Of a stretch of DNA of 64,000 bases, positions 8,107-17,171 are shown in pieces (position 1 is the first letter of the stretch; each line of letters opens with the position of its first letter). The DNA is from Pseudofrankia coriaricola (lineage in GTDB: Bacteria; Actinomycetota; Actinomycetes; Frankiales; Frankiaceae): contig NZ_MBLO01000280.1 of the NCBI RefSeq assembly GCF_001854805.1, positions 22,387-86,386 on the forward strand, read 5' to 3'. A model generated the notes under the pieces. That model searched no databases, was not told the origin of the DNA, and was given only the letters and a program-made list of their open reading frames with translations. The position numbers and the translations under genes are program-made.

Positions 8107-8778
8107 CTATGGGGCGCCCGGGTGGATGAGCCCGGACTCGTAGGCGGTAATGACGGCCTGGGTACGGTCACGAGCCGCAAGCTTGGCGAGGATGCTGCTG
8201 ACGTGTGTCTTCACGGTCTCGTTGGCGATGTAGAGCCGGGCGGCGATCTCGGGGTTGGAATGGCCGGCGGCGAGCAGGCGCAGGACGTCGGTCTCACGCG
8301 CTGTGAGCTGGGCGAGCCGGTCGGGCCGGACGCGGGGCCGGAGGCGGACGAACTCGTCGATGAGGCGTCGGGTGATGTCAGGGGTGAGGAGGGCGTCACC
8401 GCGGGCAACGACGCGTACAGCGTCGAACAGGGTCGTCGCCGGTAGGTCCTTCAAGAGGAACCCACTGGCTCCCGCGACGAGTGCGTCATAGACATACTCG
8501 TCGAGGTCGAACGTCGTGAGAACGATCACCCGGGGTGCGGGTGCGAGCGTGGTCGTGATGGCGCGGGTCGCGGCGATGCCGTCGAGGACGGGCATGCGGA
8601 CGTCCATCAGGACTACGTCGGGGCGATGTGCCGTCGCGGCTCGGATCGCGTCCTGTCCGTCGCGTGCGGTACCGACGACGACGATGTCGTCCCGGGTCGC
8701 CAGCAAGGCGGAGAAACCGGCCCGGACGATTCCATCGTCGTCGGCGATTGTCACCCGGATCGGTGCTGGCGCGGTCAT
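8107..8778 (-). CDS. NarL/LuxR-type response regulator
   Basis: A 223-residue two-component response regulator. The receiver domain (residues 5-125) has the acidic pocket ADDD, phospho-acceptor Asp59 in VVLMDVRMP, a switch threonine in VIVLTTFD and the conserved Lys in FLLKDLPA. The C-terminal LuxR helix-turn-helix spans about residues 155-215, with LTARETDVLRLLAAGHSNPEIA and ETVKTHVSSILAKL. It overlaps the histidine kinase stop by 4 bases (ATGA), so the pair is co-translated. A divergent ABC exporter starts about 120 bases beyond the kinase and is the likely target. Confidence 0.95.
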   Translation of the reverse strand: MTAPAPIRVTIADDDGIVRAGFSALLATRDDIVVVGTARDGQDAIRAATAHRPDVVLMDVRMPVLDGIAATRAITTTLAPAPRVIVLTTFDLDEYVYDALVAGASGFLLKDLPATTLFDAVRVVARGDALLTPDITRRLIDEFVRLRPRVRPDRLAQLTARETDVLRLLAAGHSNPEIAARLYIANETVKTHVSSILAKLAARDRTQAVITAYESGLIHPGAP

Positions 8779-9956
8779 CGGTTCCGTCGGAGGGGAAGCT
8801 CCGCGACGACCTCGAACCCACCGTCGGTCCTGTGCCCGTGGCGCAGGGTCCCGCCCACCGCGTCGACCCGTTCACGCATGCCGACCAGACCGAGTCCGGC
8901 GCTGTCGGCGGGCAAGGCCAGGTCCGGGGCGCCGTTGTTGATCATCAGGCGGAGCAGGCACGGCGTGTAGTCAACCGCGATGTCGACGTCGGCGCCGGGA
9001 GCGTGGCGACGGGCGTTCGTGAGGGCTTCCTGGATCACCCGGTAGGAGACGAGGTCGGTGCCGGCGGGGAGCGGGGCTGGGCTTCCGCTCACGGTGACGG
9101 TGACCACGGTGCCCAGGACGCGGGTGGCCTCGATCAGCGCGGAGAGCTGGTCGAGGCCCGGGCGGGGTGCGCGAGCCGATTCGGGCTGGCTGACCGCTGC
9201 GCCGCCGCGGGGTGGGGCGGGGGAACGGATCACCGTAAGGATGCGTCGCATTTCGGCGAGCGCGTCGCGGGCGGACTCGCCGATCGCGGCGAGTCGCGTG
9301 CCGGCGAGCTCGGGCAGGTCAGGCGTCGTGTAGCGGGCGGTCTCAGCCTGGATCGCAATGTGCGAGATGTGGTGGGCGACGACATCGTGCAGCTCCCGTG
9401 CGATGGCCGCGCGGTCGACCAGGATCGAGCGCTCGCGCAGCGTCGACGTATGGGCGACGGCGAGTGCCTCGTGTTCCGCGATGATCGCGTTCCGGCTCCG
9501 TAGGAGCCGGCCGAGACCGAGTGCCGCGGTCACGACGGCGAGCAACAGGTAGCCGGCGGCTCCCGGTTCGGCGGAGTTGAACGGCGTCACGGCGTTGACG
9601 AGGAACAACGCGCCGATCACACAGGTGTCGATCGCCGTCAGCCGGTAGGCGGCCACCGCGCACACGATCATGAGGCCTGCCCCGGCGCCGACCGGGATTG
9701 GCTGGGCCCGCGGGAAAAGCCAGCCCAACGCCGCGACCACGGCGACCGCTGCCGCCGCGCGCGGGAGGCGAACGACGAAGGCGAGGGGCACGGCGATCGC
9801 GATGGATGTCAGGAACCGGTCGTCGAGGCCCACCTGGGCCACCGCCGCGATCAGGAGCGTTCCCGCGGCGCCGATCCACGGCCATGGCATCGCCAGAATG
9901 TCGACCAGCGTGCCCTCGACGCGACCAACGATCGCCGGGCGGACTTGTGCGCTCAT
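8775..9956 (-). CDS. Sensor histidine kinase (HisKA_3 / NarX-DesK type)
   Basis: A 393-residue membrane histidine kinase. Four or five hydrophobic helices fill residues 25-155, with little periplasmic sequence, suggesting sensing within the membrane. The HisKA_3 phosphorylation motif is AIARELHDVVAHHISH. The ATPase domain shows the N-box VIQEALTNARRHA and the glycine-rich GLGLVGMRERVDAVGG. The ATG at 9956 was chosen because the preceding in-frame stretch is Arg/Gly-rich and looks non-coding. It is coupled to the response regulator downstream. Confidence 0.92.
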   Translation of the reverse strand: MSAQVRPAIVGRVEGTLVDILAMPWPWIGAAGTLLIAAVAQVGLDDRFLTSIAIAVPLAFVVRLPRAAAAVAVVAALGWLFPRAQPIPVGAGAGLMIVCAVAAYRLTAIDTCVIGALFLVNAVTPFNSAEPGAAGYLLLAVVTAALGLGRLLRSRNAIIAEHEALAVAHTSTLRERSILVDRAAIARELHDVVAHHISHIAIQAETARYTTPDLPELAGTRLAAIGESARDALAEMRRILTVIRSPAPPRGGAAVSQPESARAPRPGLDQLSALIEATRVLGTVVTVTVSGSPAPLPAGTDLVSYRVIQEALTNARRHAPGADVDIAVDYTPCLLRLMINNGAPDLALPADSAGLGLVGMRERVDAVGGTLRHGHRTDGGFEVVAELPLRRNR

Positions 9957-10070
9957 CGCCGACCAGTCTGTCTGGCCGGCCGGTGATCCCGCATCGCTCG
10001 CTCGGGGGAGGCCGACAACCGCTCCCGCGGGGGATCCGCCGCCGACGTGGCCGTCCCTACCGTCCCAGCC

Positions 10071-10826
10071 ATGCGATCGAACCTTCCACAACCCGGCCTG
10101 ACATTTGAGGCGCTGACGAAACGGTTCGGCACCGTGGTCGCGCTCGACGACGTCACGTTCACGGTGCCACCAGGCACGGTCACCGCCCTCGTCGGCCCGA
10201 ACGGCTCCGGCAAGACGACCTCGATGCGCATCGCGCTCGGGCTGGCCAGCCCGAGCGCGGGCCGGGTACTGGTCGCGGGCCAGCTCTACCGGCACCTCGA
10301 TGCCCCGCTCACCCGGATCGGCTCGCTGCTTGATGCCACCGCCGTGAACCCTGGGCTGACCGGCCGCACCCATCTGCGCTGGCTGGCCGCGGCAGGCGGC
10401 ATCCGCGCGGCCCGCGTCGACGCGCTCCTCGAACAGGTCGGCCTCGGCACCGCCGCTCGACGCCGGGTCGGCGGATACTCGCTCGGCATGAAGCAGCGGC
10501 TCGGCGTTGCCGCGGCCCTACTTGGCGACCCACCGATTCTCATACTCGACGAACCGATGAACGGACTCGACCCCGAAGGCATGGTCTGGTTTCGCCGGCT
10601 GGCGAGGAACCTCCGCGACGAAGGCCGGGCTGTCCTCGTCTCCTCGCACCTGATGCGCGAACTTGAAGGCATCGCCGACCGCGTCGTCGTGATCCACCGC
10701 GGCCGGATCGCCGCCGACGCCAGCATCGCATCGCTGCTGATGGGCAGCCCCGACGCCGCCGACCGTCCCAGTCTCGAAGACGTCTACCTGCGAGTCGTCA
10801 CCTCACCCGAGGAAGTCCGTCCATGA
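10071..10826 (+). CDS. ABC transporter ATP-binding protein
   Basis: A 251-residue ABC ATPase of the CcmA/drug-exporter type. Visible are Walker A GPNGSGKTT, signature-like YSLGMKQRLGVA, Walker B ILILDEPMNGLD, and the H-loop VLVSSHLMRE. The first ATG at 10071 (MRSNLPQPGLTFEALTKRFG) is preferred over an upstream GTG at 10047, although no strong ribosome-binding site is seen. It overlaps the permease gene by 4 bases. The pair is divergent from the two-component genes at 8.1-10.0 kb, which is a classic sensor-controlled exporter layout. Confidence 0.93.
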   Translation: MRSNLPQPGLTFEALTKRFGTVVALDDVTFTVPPGTVTALVGPNGSGKTTSMRIALGLASPSAGRVLVAGQLYRHLDAPLTRIGSLLDATAVNPGLTGRTHLRWLAAAGGIRAARVDALLEQVGLGTAARRRVGGYSLGMKQRLGVAAALLGDPPILILDEPMNGLDPEGMVWFRRLARNLRDEGRAVLVSSHLMRELEGIADRVVVIHRGRIAADASIASLLMGSPDAADRPSLEDVYLRVVTSPEEVRP

Positions 10827-11629
10827 CCCCGAACTCCAGGCCGCATCCTCGCCTCAGGACCGTCCGGGCAGAATGGATCAAGACCGTCGGCAGCCGCGGC
10901 ACGCTCACCGCGATGGGCCTGCTTGCCACCCTCCCTGTCGGGTTCTCCGCGCTCGTCGTCGCCAACACCCCCTCCACCGACCCGCCCGGCGCACCCGGTG
11001 ACGACGACATCGTCGCCAACACCCTCGTGGGCGTGCTCATCGGCGTCGTCATCGCCGCGGTCGTCGGCGCGACAGCGATCGGCAACGAGGAACGCTCAGG
11101 CATGATCTCGACCAGCTACACCGCGACCCCGCGCCGCCACCGGGTGATTCTCGCCAAGGCGTCCGTCGCCGCTGCAAGCACCCTCATCATCGGCATCGCC
11201 TCGTCCTGGGCCTCCTATCTCGTGGCCCGCCCGCTCCAACGAGGCCAGGGCTATGTCGCCCCCAGCTACCCCGAACCCGACCTGTTCAGCGGGCCATTCC
11301 TACGCGCGATCGTCGGCACCGGACTACTGACCACCTTGATCGCCGTCTACGCCGTCGGCATCACGACGATCGTGCGGCGTACCTCGATCGCGATCCCGGT
11401 CGTCGTCGCGACGCTCCTGCTGCCTGGCCTGCTCGCCACCAGCGACCGCATACAGCAGTTCACTCAACGCTGGACACCGTTCGCCGGCTTCTCCATCCAA
11501 CACACCGTCCAACGCCCCGACTACTTTGCCGGGCCCTGGCACGGCTTCGTCGTCACCGCGGCTTACACCACCGTCGCCCTCGTGGCCGCCATCTCACTTG
11601 CTCATCGCCGCGACATCCGTCCGGCGTGA
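10823..11629 (+). CDS. ABC-2 type transporter permease
   Basis: A 268-residue membrane permease partnering the ATPase encoded just upstream (ATGA overlap). The N-terminus RTVRAEWIKTVGSRGTL is the conserved amphipathic entry of ABC-2 permeases. Six hydrophobic segments follow, with a cytoplasmic loop EERSGMISTSYTATPRRHRVILAK (in part, SGMISTSYTATPRRH). The exported substrate is unknown. Control by the divergent NarL-type system is inferred from position only. Confidence 0.88.
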   Translation: MTPNSRPHPRLRTVRAEWIKTVGSRGTLTAMGLLATLPVGFSALVVANTPSTDPPGAPGDDDIVANTLVGVLIGVVIAAVVGATAIGNEERSGMISTSYTATPRRHRVILAKASVAAASTLIIGIASSWASYLVARPLQRGQGYVAPSYPEPDLFSGPFLRAIVGTGLLTTLIAVYAVGITTIVRRTSIAIPVVVATLLLPGLLATSDRIQQFTQRWTPFAGFSIQHTVQRPDYFAGPWHGFVVTAAYTTVALVAAISLAHRRDIRPA

Positions 11630-11819
11630 ACGCCCTCGAGCGCACGGCGGCGGTGTGGCCGGTGAGTCACACCACGAGCTGGACCGGACTCGGCGCGGCG
11701 CACACGACCGGATGCCATCCCGACGCCCTGTCGGCGCGGGGCTCCGCGACGCCTGGCACCATGCCACCGGCCTCCCGTCGCGTCCCGTGGGCCGCGACTC
11801 GAGCCCGACCGCCACAGGA

Positions 11820-12050
11820 CTATGAAGGAAGAAACGATATCCCTACGCACAATGCAAGTATGATCATCAAGAAGAATGTGCCGAACAGTAGGTCGGACAA
11901 GAGTTCGGGTATCATCGCGCGGCGCTCGCCTGGCGGAACGGCAATTGTGACAGCAAGGATAACGATAACCGCTGTGCCGACCGACATTGCGAGGACTATT
12001 AGGGCTCCTCCAGGGGTGAGCCTCGGCGTAACTATCCGGTCGTCTGACAT
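11820..12050 (-). CDS. Small two-helix membrane protein, unrecognised
   Basis: A 76-residue protein starting MSDDRIVTPRLTPGG, with two hydrophobic helices: ALIVLAMSVGTAVIVILAV, and LLFGTFFLMIILALCVGISF at the C-terminus. The loop between them is charged (PPGERRAM). GGGAGAAG 6 bases before the ATG supports this start rather than in-frame ATGs further upstream. The stretch 11820-12060 is clearly richer in A/T than its surroundings, which suggests horizontal origin or relaxed selection. No family recognised. Confidence 0.5.
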   Translation of the reverse strand: MSDDRIVTPRLTPGGALIVLAMSVGTAVIVILAVTIAVPPGERRAMIPELLSDLLFGTFFLMIILALCVGISFLPS

Positions 12051-12814
12051 TCGACGCTTCTCCCAAAACGGCGACGGCGGCACCTCAAAAGGGGTACGAA
12101 AACTCCGCGACGCGATCATGCCCGATATGTCTGTCCGGGTCGGCCGGTGGCGGGCTCCCTGACGGGTGCGAGCGGTTGCTCGGGCTGTCGAGCCAGAACA
12201 TCCGGCCGGTCGTGGTGGAGGCAGGGCCGTGGGCGCTGGGCAGGTCGCGGCGATGCGTCGGGTCACCTCCTCGCCGGGGGTAGCGGCGGTGCGTCCATTG
12301 TCACCCGTCGCGGGAGCGAGGCTGTCTCATCCCGGGTGGTGAGGGGCCGGTCACGGTCTCCGGGGCCGAACAGGCTGTGGGCTTCGGTGTCAACGTGGCT
12401 TCTGCCGCCTGCATCGCTGTGCGGATGGCTGTCGGCTTGGGGGAGCCGATCTGGCCGTTGAGGCTGACAGCGTGGGCGGCCGGGACGGTAGGGCTCGGCG
12501 GGTCTGTGTGCGGCCCGGATCCCGACGTTGACGCTGACTGCCCGGGTTATCGGGGTGGCCGGAGGCCGTGGTCAGTGTGAGTGGGTCGGTTTCGGACCAC
12601 AGCGAAACGGCGAACTACATAGCAAATGGTGGCGCGCGTCACATGCTGGCCGGTGGCCGCCGGGAGTCGTCACCGCAGCCGCCTCGCTCCAGCCGCCACG
12701 GTGCGCCGCAGCGGCCAATGATCGCCGTTTCTGCTCCCCGGCGGTTGTCCGCGGAGCCGAATCTCGACCACGAGGGGGCGTAGGTAGCAATCACCTGTCT
12801 GCGGGCTGGCGGCG
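12051..12814. other. Gene-free stretch
   Basis: No convincing gene is seen on either strand. Open frames here are Arg/Gly/Trp-rich shadows without ribosome-binding sites. The stretch contains one copy of the dispersed 42-bp repeat at 12602-12643. Confidence 0.5.
12602..12643 (+). repeat. Dispersed 42-bp repeat, copy B
   Basis: It begins GCGAAACGGCGAACTACATA and continues with GCAAATGGTGGCGCG. It is nearly identical to the copy at 54770-54811, with about three or four differences over 42 bases, and more distantly related to 6952-6993. It sits in a gene-free region. Confidence 0.75.
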
Positions 12815-13873
12815 GTGTCGGAATCTGTCGGTGCTTGTCGTCATGATCGGGCTGTGGCTGACGAGGGTGTGGTCGAGGGCGTTGGGGACGACTGGGGACT
12901 CCGCCGGCAGGTGATGGAGGGGCTCGGCGAGTACCGGTGGTTACGTGATGTTCGCCGTGTGCTGCCGGAGCTGCGGGCCAGCGGCAGGCTTGCGGTCGAT
13001 GCTGTGCCGTGGCGGCGATATCACCATGCGTTCGGAAGGGCCGGGGACGTGCCTGACTCGCTGCGTGCGCTTTCCGACGGCGATCCGGATGTCGTGTCGC
13101 GTGAGCTCGGCGGCCTGTGGGGCAGGATTCGTCACCAGGGTGGCACCTCCGCCCCGGCGGCTTTGGCGGTGCCGTTCCTGATCCGGCTCGCTGCCCACCC
13201 GGCCGCGCACTGCCGCGCCGGTCTGCTGTTGCTGGCGGCCGAGGCGGGCCATCGCGACCATTTCGGGGGCGATCTGCGCCAGGACCTGCTCCGGGTGGAT
13301 TATCCACCCGAGGATCTGCGGTTCGATGTCTCCGGGTACCCCGTCCAGTTGACGTTGGAGGCGGCGCGCGAGGCGATCACCGCGGACGTCTCGCTGCTGA
13401 TCCCGCTGCTTGATGACGCCGACGCGGCGGTGCGTGCGGCCGCCGCCTACGCGCTGGCCACCGTGCCAGGAGCGCCACCTGTGGTGTCGCAGGCGCTGCG
13501 GGCACGGCTGGCGTTGGAGGATGACGAGCCGGTGCGGATCAGCCTGGTGCTCGCGCTCACCCAGCTCGCGCTCGAACGATCTGAGGCGGCAGTAGCCGTG
13601 GCATGGGCCGAGCAGCTGTGGACGGACGAGGACAGCTCGATCGATCTCCGTCTCGCCGGGGCGCTGGCGTGGCTGTGCGCGACCGTGGCGCCGCCTCCGC
13701 GGCGCCTGCTTGACCTGCTCGCAACGGCCACCACGCCGGAGATGGAGCAGTGGATGCTGCAGGTGCCGTGGCAGGATGACCTCGCCTGGGCCGGCAGCCT
13801 CGCCGTATGGCTCGCCGCGTTCCTCAACAACTCACCGGCCCAGGACCCCGAAAACCCCTTCGCGTCCCTGTAA
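12815..13873 (+). CDS. HEAT-repeat protein
   Basis: A soluble protein of up to 352 residues, built of alpha-helical pairs. Clear HEAT-like units are PAALAVPFLIRLAAHPAAHCRAGLLLLAAEAG (about residues 113-145, quoted in part as LIRLAAHPAAHCRAGLLLL), LLIPLLDDADAAVRAAAAYALATVPG near residue 195 and DEPVRISLVLALTQLALE near residue 240. Such scaffolds mediate protein-protein contacts; no catalytic motif is visible. The first ~30 codons look poorly conserved, and GTG 12911 or ATG 12914 may be the real start. No operon partner. Confidence 0.7.
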   Translation: MSESVGACRHDRAVADEGVVEGVGDDWGLRRQVMEGLGEYRWLRDVRRVLPELRASGRLAVDAVPWRRYHHAFGRAGDVPDSLRALSDGDPDVVSRELGGLWGRIRHQGGTSAPAALAVPFLIRLAAHPAAHCRAGLLLLAAEAGHRDHFGGDLRQDLLRVDYPPEDLRFDVSGYPVQLTLEAAREAITADVSLLIPLLDDADAAVRAAAAYALATVPGAPPVVSQALRARLALEDDEPVRISLVLALTQLALERSEAAVAVAWAEQLWTDEDSSIDLRLAGALAWLCATVAPPPRRLLDLLATATTPEMEQWMLQVPWQDDLAWAGSLAVWLAAFLNNSPAQDPENPFASL

Positions 13874-14059
13874 GCGGCCGGCACCGCTAGCCGGATCGTG
13901 ACGCGCTGGCTGATCCGGCGGCCCTCGGCTGATGGGCACTCTCATGGGTGGGTTGCCGCAGTTGCTCACCGTGTGCAAGGTTCGGCCTTGGCGGCTGGCG
14001 CGCTCGGGTCGATCCTGTCGACGGTCGCGGCGCCACTCGGCCGCCGAATATCCGCGGGC

Positions 14060-14758
14060 CTACAGCCGGTGGGCGATCGTCGAGATGATCTCCTCGATGT
14101 AGATGTCGTCGAGGCCATGCCCGGCCCGGGATCGAGCGTGCAGGGTGTTGTCCCAGGTCTCGGAGATGCCGGTCCAGGGGGTCTGGTCGGGCGCGAACAG
14201 CACCAGATGCTTCGCCGAGGGGTCCATGCGCGCGGAAGTGCTGTTCTCATGGCCCCACTGGTCGAACAGCGTGTCGAAGTCCTTGGCGATGTTCTTGGGG
14301 TAGTAGGTGCGAGCCTTGGAGCGGTGCTTGCCGAGCGGGTGCGCCGCCGCGTCGGTGAACATGACGATGACGTGGTGGGTGCGGGGTAGCTCGCGCTCCC
14401 AGGGCGCCTGGATCGCCAGTGCCAGCGCCTCCAGCGCCGACTCCGGCGCGTCGCCACCGCCGGTGGCCCGCAGTCCCCGCACGAACTTCTCGAACTGTCT
14501 CGCCTCCGCTGGGAGCTGGAAGAACTCCGACTCCTGAATGGCGTCATCTGCCCGGTCCCCGAAGTCCCGAAAGGCTATGACCTTCAGCCGTAGCTGGCCC
14601 AAGGACTTGCCTTTTCCCGCGACCTTGTCCGCGAGGCGGTTGTGGAAGGTCAGGGCGTCTTTCTTCACCGTCTCGATGATCGAGGACATGCTGCCGGTCA
14701 CGTCGATGCACAACACGATGTCGACGGCGTGCGGTGGGTTTTCCTTGGGGTGGCTCAT
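14060..14758 (-). CDS. von Willebrand factor A domain protein
   Basis: A 232-residue protein made almost entirely of one VWA domain. The metal-ion-dependent adhesion site is DVTGSMS (about residues 18-24) with a later TGGGDAPESALEAL threonine/aspartate loop and VIVMFTDAAAHPLG supplying the third loop. The family binds proteins through a Mg-coordinated site and often forms part of chaperone-like or signalling modules. No signal peptide is present, so it is cytoplasmic. GAGGAGGAAG lies upstream of the ATG. No partner AAA+ gene is adjacent, so the role is unassigned. Confidence 0.9.
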   Translation of the reverse strand: MSHPKENPPHAVDIVLCIDVTGSMSSIIETVKKDALTFHNRLADKVAGKGKSLGQLRLKVIAFRDFGDRADDAIQESEFFQLPAEARQFEKFVRGLRATGGGDAPESALEALALAIQAPWERELPRTHHVIVMFTDAAAHPLGKHRSKARTYYPKNIAKDFDTLFDQWGHENSTSARMDPSAKHLVLFAPDQTPWTGISETWDNTLHARSRAGHGLDDIYIEEIISTIAHRL

Positions 14759-15333
14759 GTTCCGGGCTTCCTCCTCGTCGGACGGTGGTCCGGGGAAAGG
14801 GAGATGGATGGCGGACGACGCCGGATGTGAGCGCGTAAGCGGCCAGCCAGTTCTCTGTGGCGGGCGACGCCTCGCCCGGCCGGGGCGGGGGAGGAGAGTT
14901 CGCGATGACCAGCCGACTCCGCGCTGGGCGGAACCGTCGAGATCCGCCCGCAGACCATGTTGACCATGCGGGGACATCGCCCCGCGCCGAGTGTCGCGAA
15001 GTTGATGCGCCGCGCCGCGCCGCGTTGGGCCGGGGCGGTGCTGGGCGGGGAGAACCGCGACGTGTCCGGGTCGTTCCCACGGCGGCGATGGACGGTGACT
15101 GGACGCCAGTTCGCATACTCGGCTGGCGATCACCGGCGCTCGGCTGTGCGGAAGATCGCCAGGACTGTATCCGGATCCGAACGCCGGGCCCTTCGCCCAT
15201 TCGGATCCGGATACAGAACCGGTGATCAAGCTCACGGCGCGGCGATGTTATCGGGGCAACCTTGGCTGAAGCCGCACTGGCGGGCCGTCGTCGGGCAGGA
15301 TGGCCTGGCCGGTGCGATTCAAGAGGCGGGTGA
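14759..15333. other. Gene-free stretch containing a hairpin repeat
   Basis: No supported gene lies between the VWA gene and the CoA-transferase operon. The only structured feature found is the dispersed hairpin element at 15152-15232. Confidence 0.55.
15152..15232 (-). repeat. Dispersed 81-bp hairpin element, copy 1
   Basis: The core is a perfect 17-base inverted repeat: CTGTATCCGGATCCGAA at 15165-15181 and its complement at 15200-15216, separated by 18 bases. The flanks are also shared with a second copy at 36433-36514 in the opposite orientation: AAGATCGCCA at 15152-15161 and GATCAAGCTC at 15223-15232. The structure resembles a REP or MITE-like element. Confidence 0.8.
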
Positions 15334-16083
15334 GTGGTGGACAAGGTGGTGGCGGCCGCGGCTGATGCGGTGGCGGACGTCGGCGACGGCGCGTCGCTGG
15401 CGGTCGGCGGCTTCGGGCTGTGCGGCATCCCGAGCGCGCTGATCGAGGCCCTTCTGGACGCCGGTGTGTCCGGGCTGCGGACGGTCAGCAACAACTGCGG
15501 CGTGGACGGCTGGGGCCTGGGCATGCTGCTGCGCGCCGGTCGGATAGCGCGGACCACCGGCTCCTATGTCGGGGAGAACAAGGAGTTCGAGCGGCAGTTC
15601 CTCGCCGGTGAGCTCGAGGTCGAGCTCGTCCCGCAGGGGACGCTCGCCGAGCGGCTGCGCGCCGGCGGCGCTGGCATCCCTGCCTTCTACACCCCGGCCG
15701 GTGTTGGCACCCAGGTCGCCGAAGGCGGCCTTCCGCTGCGTTACGACGGCAAGGGCGGTGTCGCGCTCGCCTCCGAGCCCAAGGAGACCCGCGTCTTCGA
15801 CGGCGAGGAGTACGTGCTGGAGCGAGCGATCGCCTGCGACTTCGCGCTGGTCCACGCCTGGAAGGGCGACCGGCACGGCAACCTGGTCTACCGGGAGAGC
15901 GCGGCGAACTTCAACCCGCTGTGCGCCGCCGCCGGCAGGATCACCATCGCCGAGGTCGAGGAGCTCTACGAGCCGGGCGAGCTCGACCCGGCCGAGGTGC
16001 ACACCCCCGGCATCTTCGTGCAGCGCGTCCTGCACACGCCCGGCGTCGAGAAGCGCATCGAGAAGAGGACGGTGACGGCATGA
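15334..16083 (+). CDS. 3-oxoacid CoA-transferase, subunit A
   Basis: A 249-residue alpha subunit of a class I (SCOT/AtoD-like) CoA-transferase, moving CoA between succinyl-CoA (or acetyl-CoA) and a 3-oxoacid. Typical sequence includes the glycine-rich [19 protein letters not shown] (about residues 26-44), [42 protein letters not shown] (in part) and [18 protein letters not shown]. The GTG start has a GAGGCGGG-like site upstream. It overlaps the beta subunit by 4 bases. The probable pathway is ketone-body or acetoacetate/beta-ketoadipate catabolism; which acid is used cannot be read. Confidence 0.93.
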   Translation: MVDKVVAAAADAVADVGDGASLAVGGFGLCGIPSALIEALLDAGVSGLRTVSNNCGVDGWGLGMLLRAGRIARTTGSYVGENKEFERQFLAGELEVELVPQGTLAERLRAGGAGIPAFYTPAGVGTQVAEGGLPLRYDGKGGVALASEPKETRVFDGEEYVLERAIACDFALVHAWKGDRHGNLVYRESAANFNPLCAAAGRITIAEVEELYEPGELDPAEVHTPGIFVQRVLHTPGVEKRIEKRTVTA

Positions 16084-16721
16084 GCCGCACGCGCGCGGAG
16101 CTTGCCGCCCGGGTCGCCCAGGAGCTGGCCGACGGCCAGTATGTGAACCTCGGGATCGGCCTGCCGACGCTCGTGCCGAACTACCTTCCGCCGGGCGTCA
16201 CCGTCGTCCTGCACAGCGAGAACGGCGTGCTCGGCGTCGGCCCGTACCCGACGGAGGACGCCGTCGACCCGGATCTCATCAATGCCGGCAAGGAGACGGT
16301 CACCGTCCTGCCCGGCGCGGCGTACTTCGACTCGGCGGCCTCGTTCTCGATGATCCGCGGTGGCCACGTCGACGTGGCCGTGCTCGGCGCGATGCAGGTC
16401 GCGGCCAGCGGCGACCTGGCCAACTGGATGATCCCCGGCAAGATGGTCAAGGGCATGGGCGGCGCGATGGACCTCGTCCACGGCGCCCGCCGGGTCATCG
16501 TCATGATGGAACACACGGCCAAGGACGGCAGTCACAAACTGGTCGAGGCCTGCACACTTCCGCTCACCGGCAAGGCCTGCGTCCACCGCGTCATCACCGA
16601 CCTCGCCGTCCTCGACGTCGTCCCCGGCACCGGTTTCGTCCTGCGCGAGCTCGCCCCCGACGTGACGGTCGACGAGGTCCGCAAGGCCACTGGCCCGGAC
16701 CTCACCGTCGCCCTGGACTGA
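16080..16721 (+). CDS. 3-oxoacid CoA-transferase, subunit B
   Basis: A 213-residue beta subunit of the same enzyme. The catalytic glutamate lies in the [11 protein letters not shown] motif (about residue 45), where the covalent glutamyl-CoA intermediate forms. [40 protein letters not shown] (in part, [19 protein letters not shown]) is the highly conserved central block. The ATG overlaps the subunit A stop (ATGA), ensuring equal expression. A short GACT tetranucleotide run follows the stop at 16716-16738. Confidence 0.95.
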   Translation: MSRTRAELAARVAQELADGQYVNLGIGLPTLVPNYLPPGVTVVLHSENGVLGVGPYPTEDAVDPDLINAGKETVTVLPGAAYFDSAASFSMIRGGHVDVAVLGAMQVAASGDLANWMIPGKMVKGMGGAMDLVHGARRVIVMMEHTAKDGSHKLVEACTLPLTGKACVHRVITDLAVLDVVPGTGFVLRELAPDVTVDEVRKATGPDLTVALD

Positions 16722-16824
16722 CCGACTGACTGACTGACCCGTGCGCCGACCGGCCCGAGTCCAGCGGTGGCCGGCCGACATCTTTCACAGGCAGGCTTTG
16801 GCCGCGTATTCGATGTGACCTGGG

Positions 16825-17031
16825 CTATGTGGACGGGGCCTGGTTCGGGCGATGCCTCGCGATCCAGTCCTCCACCCGGTCGGCGCGCCAGAAGCGGATG
16901 TGCTTGGCGGCGCCGACGGGTTCGGGGAACTCGGCGCGGTGGGTGAGCTGGCGGGCCCGCTCGGTGCTGATTCCCAGCCGTGCGGCGATGTCTCCGGTTG
17001 TCCACAACTCGACATCAGCCATGGCCGCCAT
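16825..17031 (-). CDS. Small AlpA/MerR-like helix-turn-helix protein
   Basis: A 68-residue DNA-binding protein: ELWTTGDIAARLGISTERAR, a classic excisionase/AlpA-type winged helix, followed by the wing KHIRFWRADRVEDWIARH. Such proteins act as excisionases or transcriptional switches in actinomycetes. ATG 17031 or ATG 17022 may be used, and no Shine-Dalgarno sequence is visible for either. A set of inverted repeats lies directly upstream. The divergent gene at 17172 is the likely partner. Confidence 0.75.
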   Translation of the reverse strand: MAAMADVELWTTGDIAARLGISTERARQLTHRAEFPEPVGAAKHIRFWRADRVEDWIARHRPNQAPST

Positions 17032-17036
17032 CGTAG

Positions 17037-17086
17037 TGGGCAACCCCAAATCTGGGTACGATGATCGGTGGGGTTGCCCAACCCCA
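17037..17086 (+). promoter_or_regulatory. Overlapping inverted repeats between HTH gene and unknown gene
   Basis: TGGGCAACCCC at 17037-17047 is repeated in inverse at 17070-17080. The latter is also half of a tighter palindrome TGGGGTT-GCCC-AACCCCA at 17069-17086. The arrangement sits 6 bases upstream of the HTH start. It is a good candidate operator for that protein, or part of the promoter of the divergent gene. Confidence 0.55.
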
Positions 17087-17171
17087 CGAGATGGGCCGAA
17101 CGGTTCGGGGCGGTGTCCTACCACCGCCCCGAACCTTGGCCACTCGCTGTGACCTAGACAGGAGTGACCCA

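Noticed and set aside
12147..12580. Open frames on the plus strand in the 12 kb gap
   Set aside because: Trp/Gly/Arg-rich, no start context and no recognisable domain.
16716..16738. GACT tetranucleotide run after the CoA-transferase
   Set aside because: Too short to be more than chance slippage; no structure or function visible.
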